NCBI GenBank assembly: GCA_965220895.1
Contig: OZ244850.1
Span: forward strand, 1,364,001 to 1,428,000
From: WTFY01 sp965220895
GTDB lineage: Bacteria; Pseudomonadota; Gammaproteobacteria; UBA4575
Reading direction: 5' to 3'
DNA: 64,000 nucleotides
Both the position numbers and the translations under genes were made by a program. The notes below the pieces were generated by a model. The model worked only from the letters and a program-made list of their open reading frames with translations. It was not told the DNA's origin and ran no database searches. This document shows positions 36,330-45,235 of the stretch, piece by piece. Numbering within the stretch: position 1 is the stretch's first letter; each line of letters begins with the position of its first letter.

Positions 36330-36468
36330 TTGCATTCCCTCCCGAGAAATAATTCGTTTCTATCGCCTGTTCGTGGCTCTTCGACATGTCCTGCCGGATG
36401 AGTAGATGCTCAAAATACAAACACCTAGCGGGAGCCTGCAACAGGCGAACGGAAAAACTGCTGAGATG

Positions 36469-37410
36469 CTAGGACCTGGCAGCAATGGCCTCAGCAGCGC
36501 GCACCACATTTTCAGCCATGCGTGCAGAGGCCGCGTCAATCATCTTACCATCGAGTGAGGCAGCGCCCTTACCCTCTTTGGCGGCCTTTTCCAACTCTTC
36601 CAGAATCCTTTTCGCCCGGTTGATCTCAGCTTCAGGCGGCGTAAAGACTTCATTTGCCAGTTCAATCTGCTTGGGATGAATCGCCCATTTTCCTTCACAC
36701 CCCAAGGCGGCAGCACGGCGTGCAGCCAACAGATACCCGTCCGGATCGTCGAAATCCCCGAATGGCCCATCGATCGGACGCAGTCCATAAGCCCGGCAGG
36801 CGACCGTCATGCGCGAAATCGCTGCATGCCACTGATCGCCCGGATAATCCGGATTCAAGCCGCCAATGTTGACCGTCCGGGCACGATTACTTGCAGCATA
36901 ATCCGCCACACCGAAATGCATGGCTTCCATGCGCGTGCTGGAAGTCGCGATGGCTTCAACGTTGGCCATGCCCAACGCCGTCTCGATCAGGGCTTCAAGC
37001 CCGATTCGGTTTTCCAGTCCCTTGGCCTCTTCGATCTGGGTCACCATGGCGTCAACCATGTACACATCTCCGGTGGTTCCCACCTTGGGAATGAGTATGG
37101 TGTCCAGCTTGCTGCCAGCCTGTTCCACCACGTCCACTACATCGCGATACATGTAATGGGTGTCCAGTCCGTTGATGCGCACGGAAACCGTTTTCCCATG
37201 ACCTTTCCAGTCAAATTCGTTGAGCGCGGCAATAACGTTCTTTCGTGCCTGTACCTTGTCATCAGGTGCGACGGCATCTTCAAGGTCCAGAAACACATAG
37301 TCTGCGGCACAGGTCACCGCCTTTTCCAGCATCCTGGGGTTGGAGCCAGGTACAGCGAGTTCGCAACGTTGCAGCCGCTGTCTGGCCGGTTTGTATTGAG
37401 TAAAGCTCAT
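36469..37410 (-). CDS. mclA: Malyl-CoA lyase
   Basis: Cleaves (S)-malyl-CoA to acetyl-CoA and glyoxylate, regenerating the serine-cycle acceptor. The 313-residue HpcH/HpaI-fold protein has CELAVPGSNPRMLEKA, the metal-binding DYVFLDLEDAVAPDDK, LEALIETALGMANVEAIA, and WAIHPKQIELANEVF. Its ATG overlaps the stop of sga (4 bp), so the aminotransferase that consumes glyoxylate and the lyase that makes it are translationally coupled. The gap to mtkA, about 140 bp, has an 8-bp inverted pair (CGCCTGTT/AACAGGCG) of unknown role. Confidence 0.93.
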   Translation of the reverse strand: MSFTQYKPARQRLQRCELAVPGSNPRMLEKAVTCAADYVFLDLEDAVAPDDKVQARKNVIAALNEFDWKGHGKTVSVRINGLDTHYMYRDVVDVVEQAGSKLDTILIPKVGTTGDVYMVDAMVTQIEEAKGLENRIGLEALIETALGMANVEAIATSSTRMEAMHFGVADYAASNRARTVNIGGLNPDYPGDQWHAAISRMTVACRAYGLRPIDGPFGDFDDPDGYLLAARRAAALGCEGKWAIHPKQIELANEVFTPPEAEINRAKRILEELEKAAKEGKGAASLDGKMIDAASARMAENVVRAAEAIAARS

Positions 37411-38675
37411 CTTGATTTCCTTGTTGATTTTTTCTTTGCGGCTCTTGCCTCACGGGGCGCCTTGACTGAGCCGAACTTCTTGATCTTCTTGGCGGTTTTG
37501 CGGTAGTACTCTCCGGCTGCAGCAACCCCGCTGCCGGGTTTCACATTCATGCCCGCATCTCGCATCGCCATTTCCGCAGTGCCCAGCACGGCCATCATTC
37601 GCGCCTCGTTATTGTCCCCGAGGTGTCCGATCCGGAATACCTTGCCGGCCACTTTGGACAACCCGGCGCCCAGGGAGATGTTGTAACGGTGATAGGCGAT
37701 GTGAATCACTTCAGCCGCATTGACACTGGGAGGCACTTCGATCGCCGTTACCGTGTCGGAGTACCACCTGGGTGCCTTGGCACAGGGCTTCAGTCCCCAG
37801 GCCTTGATGGCTTTTCGCACGCCTTCGGCCAGTCGATGGTGGCGCTGGAATACATTTTCCAGGCCTTCATCCATCAGCAGGTCGATGGCGGCACGCAGCC
37901 CGCGCAGCATGGGTACCGAGGGAGTGTAGGGGAAATAACCGTCCTTGTTGGTGTTGATGTGATCCTGGATGTCCAGGAAGCAACGTGCACAGCGGGCCTG
38001 TTTGCGTGCCCTCAGCGCCTTCGGGCTGAACGCCACGATAGCCATCCCTGCCGGCAACATGAATCCTTTTTGTGATCCACTGACGGCAACGTCCACGCCC
38101 CACTGGTCCATGCGAAAATCGATGCTCGCGATTGAGCTTACCCCGTCAACCATGAGCATTGCCGGATGCTTGACGGCGTCCATCGCCTTGCGCAAGCCGG
38201 CGATATCACTGGTGACCCCGGTGGCGGTTTCGTTATGACATACCACCACGGCACGGATCCGGTGTTCTTTGTCCGCAGCGAGGATGCGCTTGAACTTAGC
38301 AATCGGAACGCCTTCTCCCCAAGGGGTTTCGACCAGATCGACTTCCAGGCCAATGCGGCAGGCAAGGTCATACCACAAGTGACTGAACTGACCGAAACGG
38401 GTAGTGAGGATCTTGTCCCCGGGGGACATGGTATTGGCGAGTGCTACCTCCCAGCCTGCGGTTCCTGTGGCGGGAAACAGAAAACAGGTTCCCTTGGTCG
38501 TTTTGAATATCTTTTTGCAGTCGCGAAGCAGGGGTTTGACGAGTTCTGGAAAATCTGGAGCCCGATGGTCCTCTTGCGGGACGATCATGGCATTTTGCAC
38601 GGCCTGCGGGATGTGGGTCGGGCCCGGGGCAAACAGGTAATTTCGTCCAGGAAATGATAATTTTTCGCTAGGCAT
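37407..38675 (-). CDS. sga: Serine-glyoxylate aminotransferase
   Basis: Transfers the amino group of serine to glyoxylate, giving glycine and hydroxypyruvate; a hallmark serine-cycle enzyme. About 422 residues from the ATG at 38675, which is preceded by AAGGATT; the frame extends to 38717 without conserved sequence. Family features: GRNYLFAPGPTHIPQAVQNAM, VCHNETATGVTSDI, VDGVSSIASIDFRMDQWGVD, and the PLP lysine in VAVSGSQKGFMLPAGM. The last 25 residues (from about KKIKKFGSVKAP) are a lysine/arginine-rich tail beyond the normal end, of unknown use. Confidence 0.94.
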   Translation of the reverse strand: MPSEKLSFPGRNYLFAPGPTHIPQAVQNAMIVPQEDHRAPDFPELVKPLLRDCKKIFKTTKGTCFLFPATGTAGWEVALANTMSPGDKILTTRFGQFSHLWYDLACRIGLEVDLVETPWGEGVPIAKFKRILAADKEHRIRAVVVCHNETATGVTSDIAGLRKAMDAVKHPAMLMVDGVSSIASIDFRMDQWGVDVAVSGSQKGFMLPAGMAIVAFSPKALRARKQARCARCFLDIQDHINTNKDGYFPYTPSVPMLRGLRAAIDLLMDEGLENVFQRHHRLAEGVRKAIKAWGLKPCAKAPRWYSDTVTAIEVPPSVNAAEVIHIAYHRYNISLGAGLSKVAGKVFRIGHLGDNNEARMMAVLGTAEMAMRDAGMNVKPGSGVAAAGEYYRKTAKKIKKFGSVKAPREARAAKKKSTRKSR

Positions 38676-38930
38676 AATCAGGAATCCTTGAATTGTAAAA
38701 TTTGGTAAAAAATGCAAACGCCTCGATGGTAGTTTCTACTCTCTGGGCAGTCATTTCCGCATACAGGAAGCTTTTGTCCGAAAAACTACGCATCCTGCCA
38801 TAAGCACAGCACCAGACTCAAGCAGTTTGGCCATTGAAAGGGGCGATTCCCGCAATGGTCTCAAGCCTGCAGAGACCCTCGGGGGGGAAATTCGGGACCT
38901 ACGGGCGTGCCGGGAGCCAGCGCCCCCGTA

Positions 38931-39848
38931 TTACGGCTGCTTTTCAGGGTGCAGGAAAATAAAGCTTTTGCCCAGGCGCCCGCCATAGTTTCCGGCAGAA
39001 ATCATCTTCAAACCCGGGGTGTCCACCGAAGCCCGGATCGCCGCCTGTGTGGCGTCGATAATGGGCTGCATGCCCTGACCGTTCATGATGATCTCCATGA
39101 CCGAATGCACACCCTCGGGGAGTCCAGCCTCGACCTCCGGATTCTCCTGCAGCAGTGGGCAGAACTTCTCGTAGGTGCTGGCAATGGTGAAGTCATAATT
39201 GCTGCCCGCCTTGGAGCCACTGCCGGCAATGCCGCCAGGAAAAGTCGTGATGACGCCGGGCATGGGCAGAATTGCTTCCACCCCCTTCTCTGCCGCTTCC
39301 AGCGCGGAATCGACGCTGTCGCCGAAAAACCACAGATTGCCGCCCATCAGGCCATCTGCATAGCCCAGCCTGCGGTCCAGGATGAATTCGCCCCCCAGGA
39401 TTGGAATCCACCACATCTTGCGACCGAATCGTTCGATGCGTCTTTGATGCCCGTTGCCAAAGTAGGCCACCTTGCGGCCCATGTGGTAGTACTCTTCGGA
39501 GTCAATCAGGTTGAAGCAAGAAGCGGTCGGGCAGGTAAGGACGTTCTGGCTGATTCGAACCAAAGCCGAACGTTCCAGGGCCTCGACCCGGTCCTTTCTA
39601 AAACGCGGGATATGCAACTGTACGATCGCACCCGGGCGGCCATCCGGTGTCGTGAAATCCTCGTCTCCGCCAGGCCCTACATAGCGGTCTATGCCGGCCT
39701 CGCAGTCACATAAAATCGAGCTTGAGGCATTGCCGGTAGCCGCATGTACTGCATGGTCCAGCCATTTTCGATCACGTGCGGTAATCAGGAATTCGGTGTA
39801 CAGGCTCCGGAACGCTTCTGCGTAGGTATCATCGATAATTGCTGCCAC
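38931..39848 (-). CDS. ftr: Formylmethanofuran:tetrahydromethanopterin formyltransferase
   Basis: Moves the formyl group between formyl-H4MPT and methanofuran (or its bacterial analogue) in formaldehyde oxidation; called FhcD in the Fhc complex. The 305-residue protein shows the family pattern: IDDTYAEAFRSLYTEFLITA, SQNVLTCPTASCFNLI, YFGNGHQRRIERFGRKMW, TFPGGIAGSGSKAGSNYDF, and the end KMISAGNYGGRLGKSFIFLH. The start is GTG, directly after the cyclo-ligase stop. The other Fhc subunits, mch and fae are not in the window. Downstream, before sga, a 6-bp-arm hairpin (GGTCTC/GAGACC, 38857-38877) lies in a gap of about 255 bp. Confidence 0.93.
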   Translation of the reverse strand: MAAIIDDTYAEAFRSLYTEFLITARDRKWLDHAVHAATGNASSSILCDCEAGIDRYVGPGGDEDFTTPDGRPGAIVQLHIPRFRKDRVEALERSALVRISQNVLTCPTASCFNLIDSEEYYHMGRKVAYFGNGHQRRIERFGRKMWWIPILGGEFILDRRLGYADGLMGGNLWFFGDSVDSALEAAEKGVEAILPMPGVITTFPGGIAGSGSKAGSNYDFTIASTYEKFCPLLQENPEVEAGLPEGVHSVMEIIMNGQGMQPIIDATQAAIRASVDTPGLKMISAGNYGGRLGKSFIFLHPEKQP

Positions 39849-39850
39849 GA

Positions 39851-40489
39851 CTACCCCCGTCCAATCCCTTCATAGACCGCATTCTCGGTGATCACCTTGT
39901 CCATGTAGACGTCATGCGGGGCTACCAGGACTTCATCAAACAGCTGTGACTCGTAACACAGTGCAACCAGCGGACAATCCGGCCGGGCTTTCTCCAGCAG
40001 ACGGTCATAGTATCCCTGCCCATTTCCCATTCGTCCGCCTCTCCGATCAAAGCCCACACCGGGCACCATGATGATATCGAGGTCTTCGGGTTCTACCTCC
40101 TTTTGCCGATTTCCCCACAACTCCTTCGGCGGTTCCAGGATATTCCACTTGCCGACAACCATCTCTTCCAGGCTTTCCATCCACCACAGACCCAGCTTGT
40201 TTTCGCCGTTTTCATCTTCGGTGCAATAGGGCACGATGATCTTTTTTTCGCCCTTGGCCACTTCTTCCAGCAACTCCGGCTTGGTCCGGGTCTCGGAGCG
40301 ACAGTCGATGTACCACATCGCGGTTTTTGCGTGCTGGTAGTCGGGCAGGGCCATGAATTTCTGACAGGCCAGGGCGCTGATTTCATCCTTGTTTTCTTGC
40401 GCGTTGCGTCGATCGTAGGCTTCACGGCGCATCTTGTTCTTGCGTTCCATTACGGCTTCTAGCTCTTCGGGGGATAGTAATGTAGCCAT
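39851..40489 (-). CDS. 5-formyltetrahydrofolate cyclo-ligase family protein
   Basis: Members convert 5-formyl-H4F to 5,10-methenyl-H4F with ATP. The 212-residue protein has the basic ATP-binding start KNKMRREAYDRRNA, a mid-protein WYIDCRSETRTKPELL, and the C-terminal signature VPGVGFDRRGGRMGNGQGYYDRLL. It is longer at the N-terminus than typical YgfA proteins. A good AGGAG site precedes the ATG. Its position at the head of the ftr/serine-cycle run suggests it feeds methenyl groups to MtdA; it may act on folate or on the methanopterin analogue. Confidence 0.88.
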   Translation of the reverse strand: MATLLSPEELEAVMERKNKMRREAYDRRNAQENKDEISALACQKFMALPDYQHAKTAMWYIDCRSETRTKPELLEEVAKGEKKIIVPYCTEDENGENKLGLWWMESLEEMVVGKWNILEPPKELWGNRQKEVEPEDLDIIMVPGVGFDRRGGRMGNGQGYYDRLLEKARPDCPLVALCYESQLFDEVLVAPHDVYMDKVITENAVYEGIGRG

Positions 40490-40590
40490 CGCAACTCCTG
40501 AATTATCGTTCTGGTTATTCCGGATAGGTCATGGGCAACCGGCAGGGACAATCCTATAGGATTTGCACGCTGCCTGACAATTTTGAATTT

Positions 40591-42273
40591 TCAGTCCGTG
40601 GTGGCCCCGTTCGAAGCCGAGCGCACCTGCTGGGCGTATTTGGCCAGAACTCCTTTGGAGTAACGGGGCCTGGGTGCGCGCCATCGATGTTTTCTTTGCC
40701 CCAGCTCTTTCTTGGAAAGCCTGACGTTGATCTCGCGCTTTTGGGCATCGATGGTGATCACATCACCATTTTTCAGAAGTGCCAAAGGGCCGCCGACCGC
40801 AGCTTCCGGGGTGATGTGACCGACCACAAAGCCGTGACTGCCTCCCGAGAAGCGCCCATCTGTGATCAGGGCCACATCCTTGCCCAGCCCCTTGCCCATG
40901 ATCGCCGAGGTCGGGGACAGCATCTCGCGCATGCCCGGACCGCCTTTCGGCCCCTCGTAACGGATCACCACCACATCTCCTTTTTTGACACCACCATCCA
41001 GGATCCTGACCAGCGCCTTTTCCTCCGAGGGGAAAATGCGCGCTTTTCCGGTAAAGTACAGCCCTTCTTTCCCGGAAATCTTTGCGACGGCACCTTCCGG
41101 TGCAAGATTCCCATACAGGATCACGAGGTGGCTGTCCTTTTTGATCGGGTCAGCGAAACTGCGCACGATGTCCTGGGATTTCGGGTATCGCCGGATGCCG
41201 CGCAGGTTTTGTTTCAAGGTCTTGCCGGTAACGGTCAGGCAGTCCCCGTGCAGCAGGCCCTTGTCGAGCAACATGCGCATCAAGGGCTGGATGCCGCCGA
41301 TTTCGATCAGTTCGGACATCATGTACCGCCCGCTCGGTCGCAGATCGGCCAGCACCGGCACTTTCTTGCCCACCCGCGTGAAGTCGTCGAGGCTCAGCCT
41401 TACACCGATGGCATGAGCCATCGCCAGCAGGTGCAGCACGGCATTGGTGGATCCTCCCAGTGCGGTCACCACGGCGATCGCATTCAGAAAGGCCTTCCGG
41501 GTCATGATGTCCTTGGGGCGGATATTTTTCTGCACCAGGCGCATGACGGCCTTGCCCGCGGCGATGCAGTCAAGCCGCTTGTCTTCGGAGATTGCATTTT
41601 GCGCCGAACTGTTCGGCAGGCTCATGCCGAGTGCCTCGATGGCACTGGCCATGGTGTTGGCGGTATACATCCCGCCGCAGGACCCCGCGCCCGGTATCGC
41701 CGCGCATTCAACCTGCTTGAGCTCGCGATCCGACAACTGGTTTTTGGCATGCTGTCCCACGGCCTCGAATACCGAAACCACATCCACCTTCGTATTCTTG
41801 TAGTGTCCCGGCTGGATCGTGCCCCCGTAGACAAAGATGGATGGGCGGTTGAGTCGCGCCATGGCAATCAGGCAGCCGGGCATGTTTTTGTCGCAGCCGC
41901 CAATGGTGACCACGCCGTCAAATCCCTCACAGCCCACCACTGTCTCGATGGAGTCAGCAATGACCTCCCTGGAAACCAGGGAATATTTCATGCCTTCCGT
42001 GCCCATGGAAATCCCGTCAGAGACGGTGATGGTGTTGAAGATCACGGCTTTGCCACCGGCCTGATCAGCACCTTGGGCTGCTTCATCGGCCAGTGTATTG
42101 ATGTGCATGTTGCAGGGCGTCACCATGCTCCAGGTGGATGCGATGCCGATCTGCTCTTTCGAAAAATCATCGTCCCTGAAGCCTACGGCCCGCAGCATGG
42201 CGCGGCTCGGTGCGCGCTCCACCCCATCCACGATGATGGAAGAATGGTTTCGTGACTGTTTGTGTTTGGTCAA
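40591..42273 (-). CDS. ilvD: Dihydroxy-acid dehydratase
   Basis: Iron-sulfur dehydratase of the valine/isoleucine pathway, converting dihydroxy acids to 2-oxo acids. The 560-residue protein has AGGKAVIFNTITVSDGISMGTEGMK, the cluster-ligating CDKNMPGC and GAGSCGGMYTANTM cysteines, and the C-terminal DGRFSGGSHGFVVGHITPEA. The start is TTG. ilvE, the last step of the same pathway, is separate at 49.3 kb. An open frame of 574 codons on the opposite strand is a GC-bias shadow. Confidence 0.95.
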   Translation of the reverse strand: MTKHKQSRNHSSIIVDGVERAPSRAMLRAVGFRDDDFSKEQIGIASTWSMVTPCNMHINTLADEAAQGADQAGGKAVIFNTITVSDGISMGTEGMKYSLVSREVIADSIETVVGCEGFDGVVTIGGCDKNMPGCLIAMARLNRPSIFVYGGTIQPGHYKNTKVDVVSVFEAVGQHAKNQLSDRELKQVECAAIPGAGSCGGMYTANTMASAIEALGMSLPNSSAQNAISEDKRLDCIAAGKAVMRLVQKNIRPKDIMTRKAFLNAIAVVTALGGSTNAVLHLLAMAHAIGVRLSLDDFTRVGKKVPVLADLRPSGRYMMSELIEIGGIQPLMRMLLDKGLLHGDCLTVTGKTLKQNLRGIRRYPKSQDIVRSFADPIKKDSHLVILYGNLAPEGAVAKISGKEGLYFTGKARIFPSEEKALVRILDGGVKKGDVVVIRYEGPKGGPGMREMLSPTSAIMGKGLGKDVALITDGRFSGGSHGFVVGHITPEAAVGGPLALLKNGDVITIDAQKREINVRLSKKELGQRKHRWRAPRPRYSKGVLAKYAQQVRSASNGATTD

Positions 42274-42462
42274 GCCGGTTACCTGCTACTTGCAGCCATC
42301 CGGGGAGGATGACATCAAAAAAGAAGTCCTGCCACGCTCGTGTAATCTCTGTGGCATTTTCGGCTTTTTATAGCGGTTACGCGACTGGAATGCAAAGTTT
42401 TGTGTACTCATCTGGGTGCCAGTCGATTCATCCCAGGAGGTATCGGCTGACTGGGGTTGGCC

Positions 42463-43536
42463 CTAAGGCGACTTGCCTGAAGGCGGGGGAGACTGGCGGG
42501 CAAAGACGACCAGATGTTCAATGTCCACATTGATTCCGATCGGCTCTCCGATCTGGTGGTCGTGGTGGCTGGAGGCGTAGCACAGTACGGAATTTCCACT
42601 TTGCAGGCGAAGCTTGTACAGGAATTCGGCACCACGGAAACGCTTTTCTTCAACCAGTGCAGTAATGGGGCTGCTGTCATCATGGGGAATATCGTCCGGT
42701 CGCACCAGTAAGTCCACTTCCTCACCGCAAGCAAAAGAGGAATCCAGATTCCCCCGCAGCGGGCCAAACTCGGTATCCAGCGTATGCGCGTCAAGGACCC
42801 TGGCCGGAAGCATGCTGCCGAGGCCGATAAAATCGGCCACGAAACGGGTACGGGGCTGGTGATAGATGTTGTAGGCGCTGTCCCACTGCTCAATGCGGCC
42901 CCTTGCCATGACACCGATCTCATCGGCCATGGCGAAGGCCTCGTTCTGGTCATGCGTCACCAGTATCGCAGTGGCGTTCTCATGCTTGAGGATCTTGCGC
43001 ACCCCGGTTGCGACCTGTTCACGCAGGTCTGGATCGAGGTTCGAGAAGGGTTCATCAAGCAACAGGATCTCCGGCTTGGGTGCCAGGGCCCGTGCCAGCG
43101 CGACTCTCTGCTGCTGTCCGGTGGACAGCTGGTGCGGGTACTTTTCCCCCTTGTGCTCCAGCTCGATCAGTTCGAGCACCTCGCGTGCGCGCGTCATCTG
43201 GTCACTTTCATTCAGTGACTTGAGGCCAAAGCATATGTTCTGCCGAACCGTCAGATGCGGGAATAATGCAAGATCCTGGAACATCATGCTGATATGCCTT
43301 TTCTCCGGGGCAAGGGTGAACTGTGCCTTGCTGAAAAGCCTTTCATGCACGTAGATCTCGCCACTGACAATCGGCTGGAATCCTGCAAGGGCACGCAGCA
43401 GCGTGGTTTTGCCGCAACCACTTGGCCCCAGTATGGAAGCAATACACCCCGGCTCAAGCTGCAAGGAAACATTTTGCAAAGTGTTTTTGTTATGCAGCTT
43501 CAGGCTGACGTCGCGTACTTCAAGTCTGGGCGCCAT
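42463..43536 (-). CDS. fbpC: Ferric-iron ABC transporter, ATP-binding protein
   Basis: Energises uptake of Fe3+ through FbpB. About 357 residues with Walker A GPSGCGKTTLLRALAG, Q-loop region, signature LSTGQQQRVALARAL, Walker B EILLLDEPFSNLDPDL, and a C-terminal TOBE-like regulatory domain. The frame extends to a GTG at 43548, but the ATG at 43536 has GTGGAG at good spacing and starts the conserved part (LEVRDVSLKLHN), so I chose it. It overlaps the end of fbpB by 17 bp. Confidence 0.92.
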   Translation of the reverse strand: MAPRLEVRDVSLKLHNKNTLQNVSLQLEPGCIASILGPSGCGKTTLLRALAGFQPIVSGEIYVHERLFSKAQFTLAPEKRHISMMFQDLALFPHLTVRQNICFGLKSLNESDQMTRAREVLELIELEHKGEKYPHQLSTGQQQRVALARALAPKPEILLLDEPFSNLDPDLREQVATGVRKILKHENATAILVTHDQNEAFAMADEIGVMARGRIEQWDSAYNIYHQPRTRFVADFIGLGSMLPARVLDAHTLDTEFGPLRGNLDSSFACGEEVDLLVRPDDIPHDDSSPITALVEEKRFRGAEFLYKLRLQSGNSVLCYASSHHDHQIGEPIGINVDIEHLVVFARQSPPPSGKSP

Positions 43537-45235
43537 GGATGACTCCACTTTGTATGATCGAGCGGTTCAGGATCAGAATGGGCAAAACACTGATGGCTAC
43601 GATCAGCAGTGCGCTGCTTGAGGCATCTGCCAGGCGTTCGTCGGAAGCCAGCTCGTACGTGCGTACCGCAAGGGTGTTGAAGTCGAACGGACGCAATACG
43701 AGGGTGGCCGGAAGCTCCTTGGTGACCTCGACGAATACCAGCAATGCCGCCGTGAGTATGCCGCCCCGGATCATGGGAAGGTGAATGCTGGCAAAGCGGT
43801 CGAAGGTCTTGCGTCCCAATAGCTGTGCAGCGTCATCGATGCTGCGGTGGATTTTTGCCAGACTGGCGTCCACCGAGTTCAGCCCGATGGCCATGAAGCG
43901 CACCACGTGGGCGAATGCCAGGGATACCAGGGTGCCGGTCAGAATCAGGCCGGAGGAGATTCCGAGGTTTCGCTGCAGCCACCCATCCAGCGCATGATCC
44001 AGCCATGCAAAGGGCAACAGTACGCCCACCGCGATGATCACCCCCGGCACCGCGTAGCCCATTGCGCTGAGATTCACGGTGTAGGGAATGGAAAAATGTG
44101 TGCCGACACGCTTTCCATAAGCCAGTACGGCGGATGCTGTGATGATTATCAGGGTCACGATGACGGCAAGCTGCACTGTATTGAAGATCAGTGCCAAGAA
44201 AGAACGGTCAATGATTTCGGGTGCTGTCCTGAGTGTCCAGGCACCGAGCTGAAGCGCCGGAACAATGAAACCGAGGAGAACGGGGAGGCTGCAAATGACG
44301 ATCGCTGCAATGGCCTTGACTCCCGACAGCGGATAGCGCCAGCCTTTTTGTACTTTGGCGGGGTTTTGATAGTGAACCGCTTTTCGCGAATAACGCTCTG
44401 CCAGGATTACCGCGAACACGCAAAGCAGCAACAGACTGGCCAACTGGGTGGCCGCAACCAGGTCGTCAAGACCAAACCAGGTGCGAAGAATGCCCGTAGT
44501 GAACGTCGGCACGCCAAAATAGTGAACCGTTCCGTAATCGGCCAGCGTTTCCATGACGACCAGGGTGAGTCCTGCAACAAGGGCAGGACGCGCCATAGGC
44601 AGGATAATTGTGAAAAGGGTTTTATAGGGCCCCACGCCGAACATGTGGCTGGCTTCACGCAAACTCGAGGACTGCTCGGAAAATGCGGTTCTCAGTAGCA
44701 GATAAACGTAGGGGTACAGCACCAGGGAGATCATGATGATGGCGCCTGCGACGGATCGAATTTCGGGAAACCAGTAGTCTCCGTACCTCCAGTCGAAGAG
44801 GTTGCGCATCAAAGTCTGCACGGGACCTGAATAATCGAGCATGCCGGTGTAGGTATAGGCAATGATGTATGGAGGAAATGCAAGCGGTAACAGCAATGCC
44901 CAGCTGAAAAGTTTTCTGCCAGGAAAACTGTAGGCGCTGCACAGCCAGGCGGTGGAAATGCCGATCAGGGATGTGCCGATACAGACACCGGTAGCCAGCA
45001 CCAGGGAATTCAAGGAATAGTCTGCAAGGACAGTGGACCTCAGATGTGACCAGATGTCGCTGGTCGGTAATAGAACCGAGTAGAGCACCGTGACCACCGG
45101 GATACTCAGCAACAAGGCAGTACCTACCGCAAAAAACAGCCAGCCAAGATTGCTTTTCTGTTGCAGGAACCGCCGGAAAAAGCCCAATGGAGCCAGCGCT
45201 TCATTTTCTGTACCCATTGCGGTGCTTGTCTGCAT
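43520..45235 (-). CDS. fbpB: Ferric-iron ABC transporter, permease protein
   Basis: A 571-residue inner-membrane protein made of two fused binding-protein-dependent permease domains, about 12 membrane segments in all. Each half has an EAA-type loop (EASHMFGVGPYKTLFTIILPMARPA near the middle, DAAQLLGRKTFDRFASIHLPMIRG near the end). This is the FbpB/SfuB layout for ferric iron. Its ATG begins directly after the fbpA stop codon, with no spacer. Confidence 0.93.
   Translation of the reverse strand: MQTSTAMGTENEALAPLGFFRRFLQQKSNLGWLFFAVGTALLLSIPVVTVLYSVLLPTSDIWSHLRSTVLADYSLNSLVLATGVCIGTSLIGISTAWLCSAYSFPGRKLFSWALLLPLAFPPYIIAYTYTGMLDYSGPVQTLMRNLFDWRYGDYWFPEIRSVAGAIIMISLVLYPYVYLLLRTAFSEQSSSLREASHMFGVGPYKTLFTIILPMARPALVAGLTLVVMETLADYGTVHYFGVPTFTTGILRTWFGLDDLVAATQLASLLLLCVFAVILAERYSRKAVHYQNPAKVQKGWRYPLSGVKAIAAIVICSLPVLLGFIVPALQLGAWTLRTAPEIIDRSFLALIFNTVQLAVIVTLIIITASAVLAYGKRVGTHFSIPYTVNLSAMGYAVPGVIIAVGVLLPFAWLDHALDGWLQRNLGISSGLILTGTLVSLAFAHVVRFMAIGLNSVDASLAKIHRSIDDAAQLLGRKTFDRFASIHLPMIRGGILTAALLVFVEVTKELPATLVLRPFDFNTLAVRTYELASDERLADASSSALLIVAISVLPILILNRSIIQSGVIHGAQT

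Noticed and set aside
38931..39848. Methenyl-H4MPT cyclohydrolase (mch) as the identity of this gene
   Set aside because: The NYGGRLGK end and the FPGGIAGSGSKAGS motif are those of formylmethanofuran:H4MPT formyltransferase.
40531..42255. 574-codon open frame on the plus strand opposite ilvD
   Set aside because: It is the antisense shadow of ilvD. Its translation is rich in His, Gln, Gly and Arg with no family pattern, while ilvD has all its motifs.
42418..42462. Inverted repeat CCAGTC/GACTGG after fbpC as a terminator
   Set aside because: Arms are only six bases with a loop over 20 and no T-run follows in the direction of transcription.
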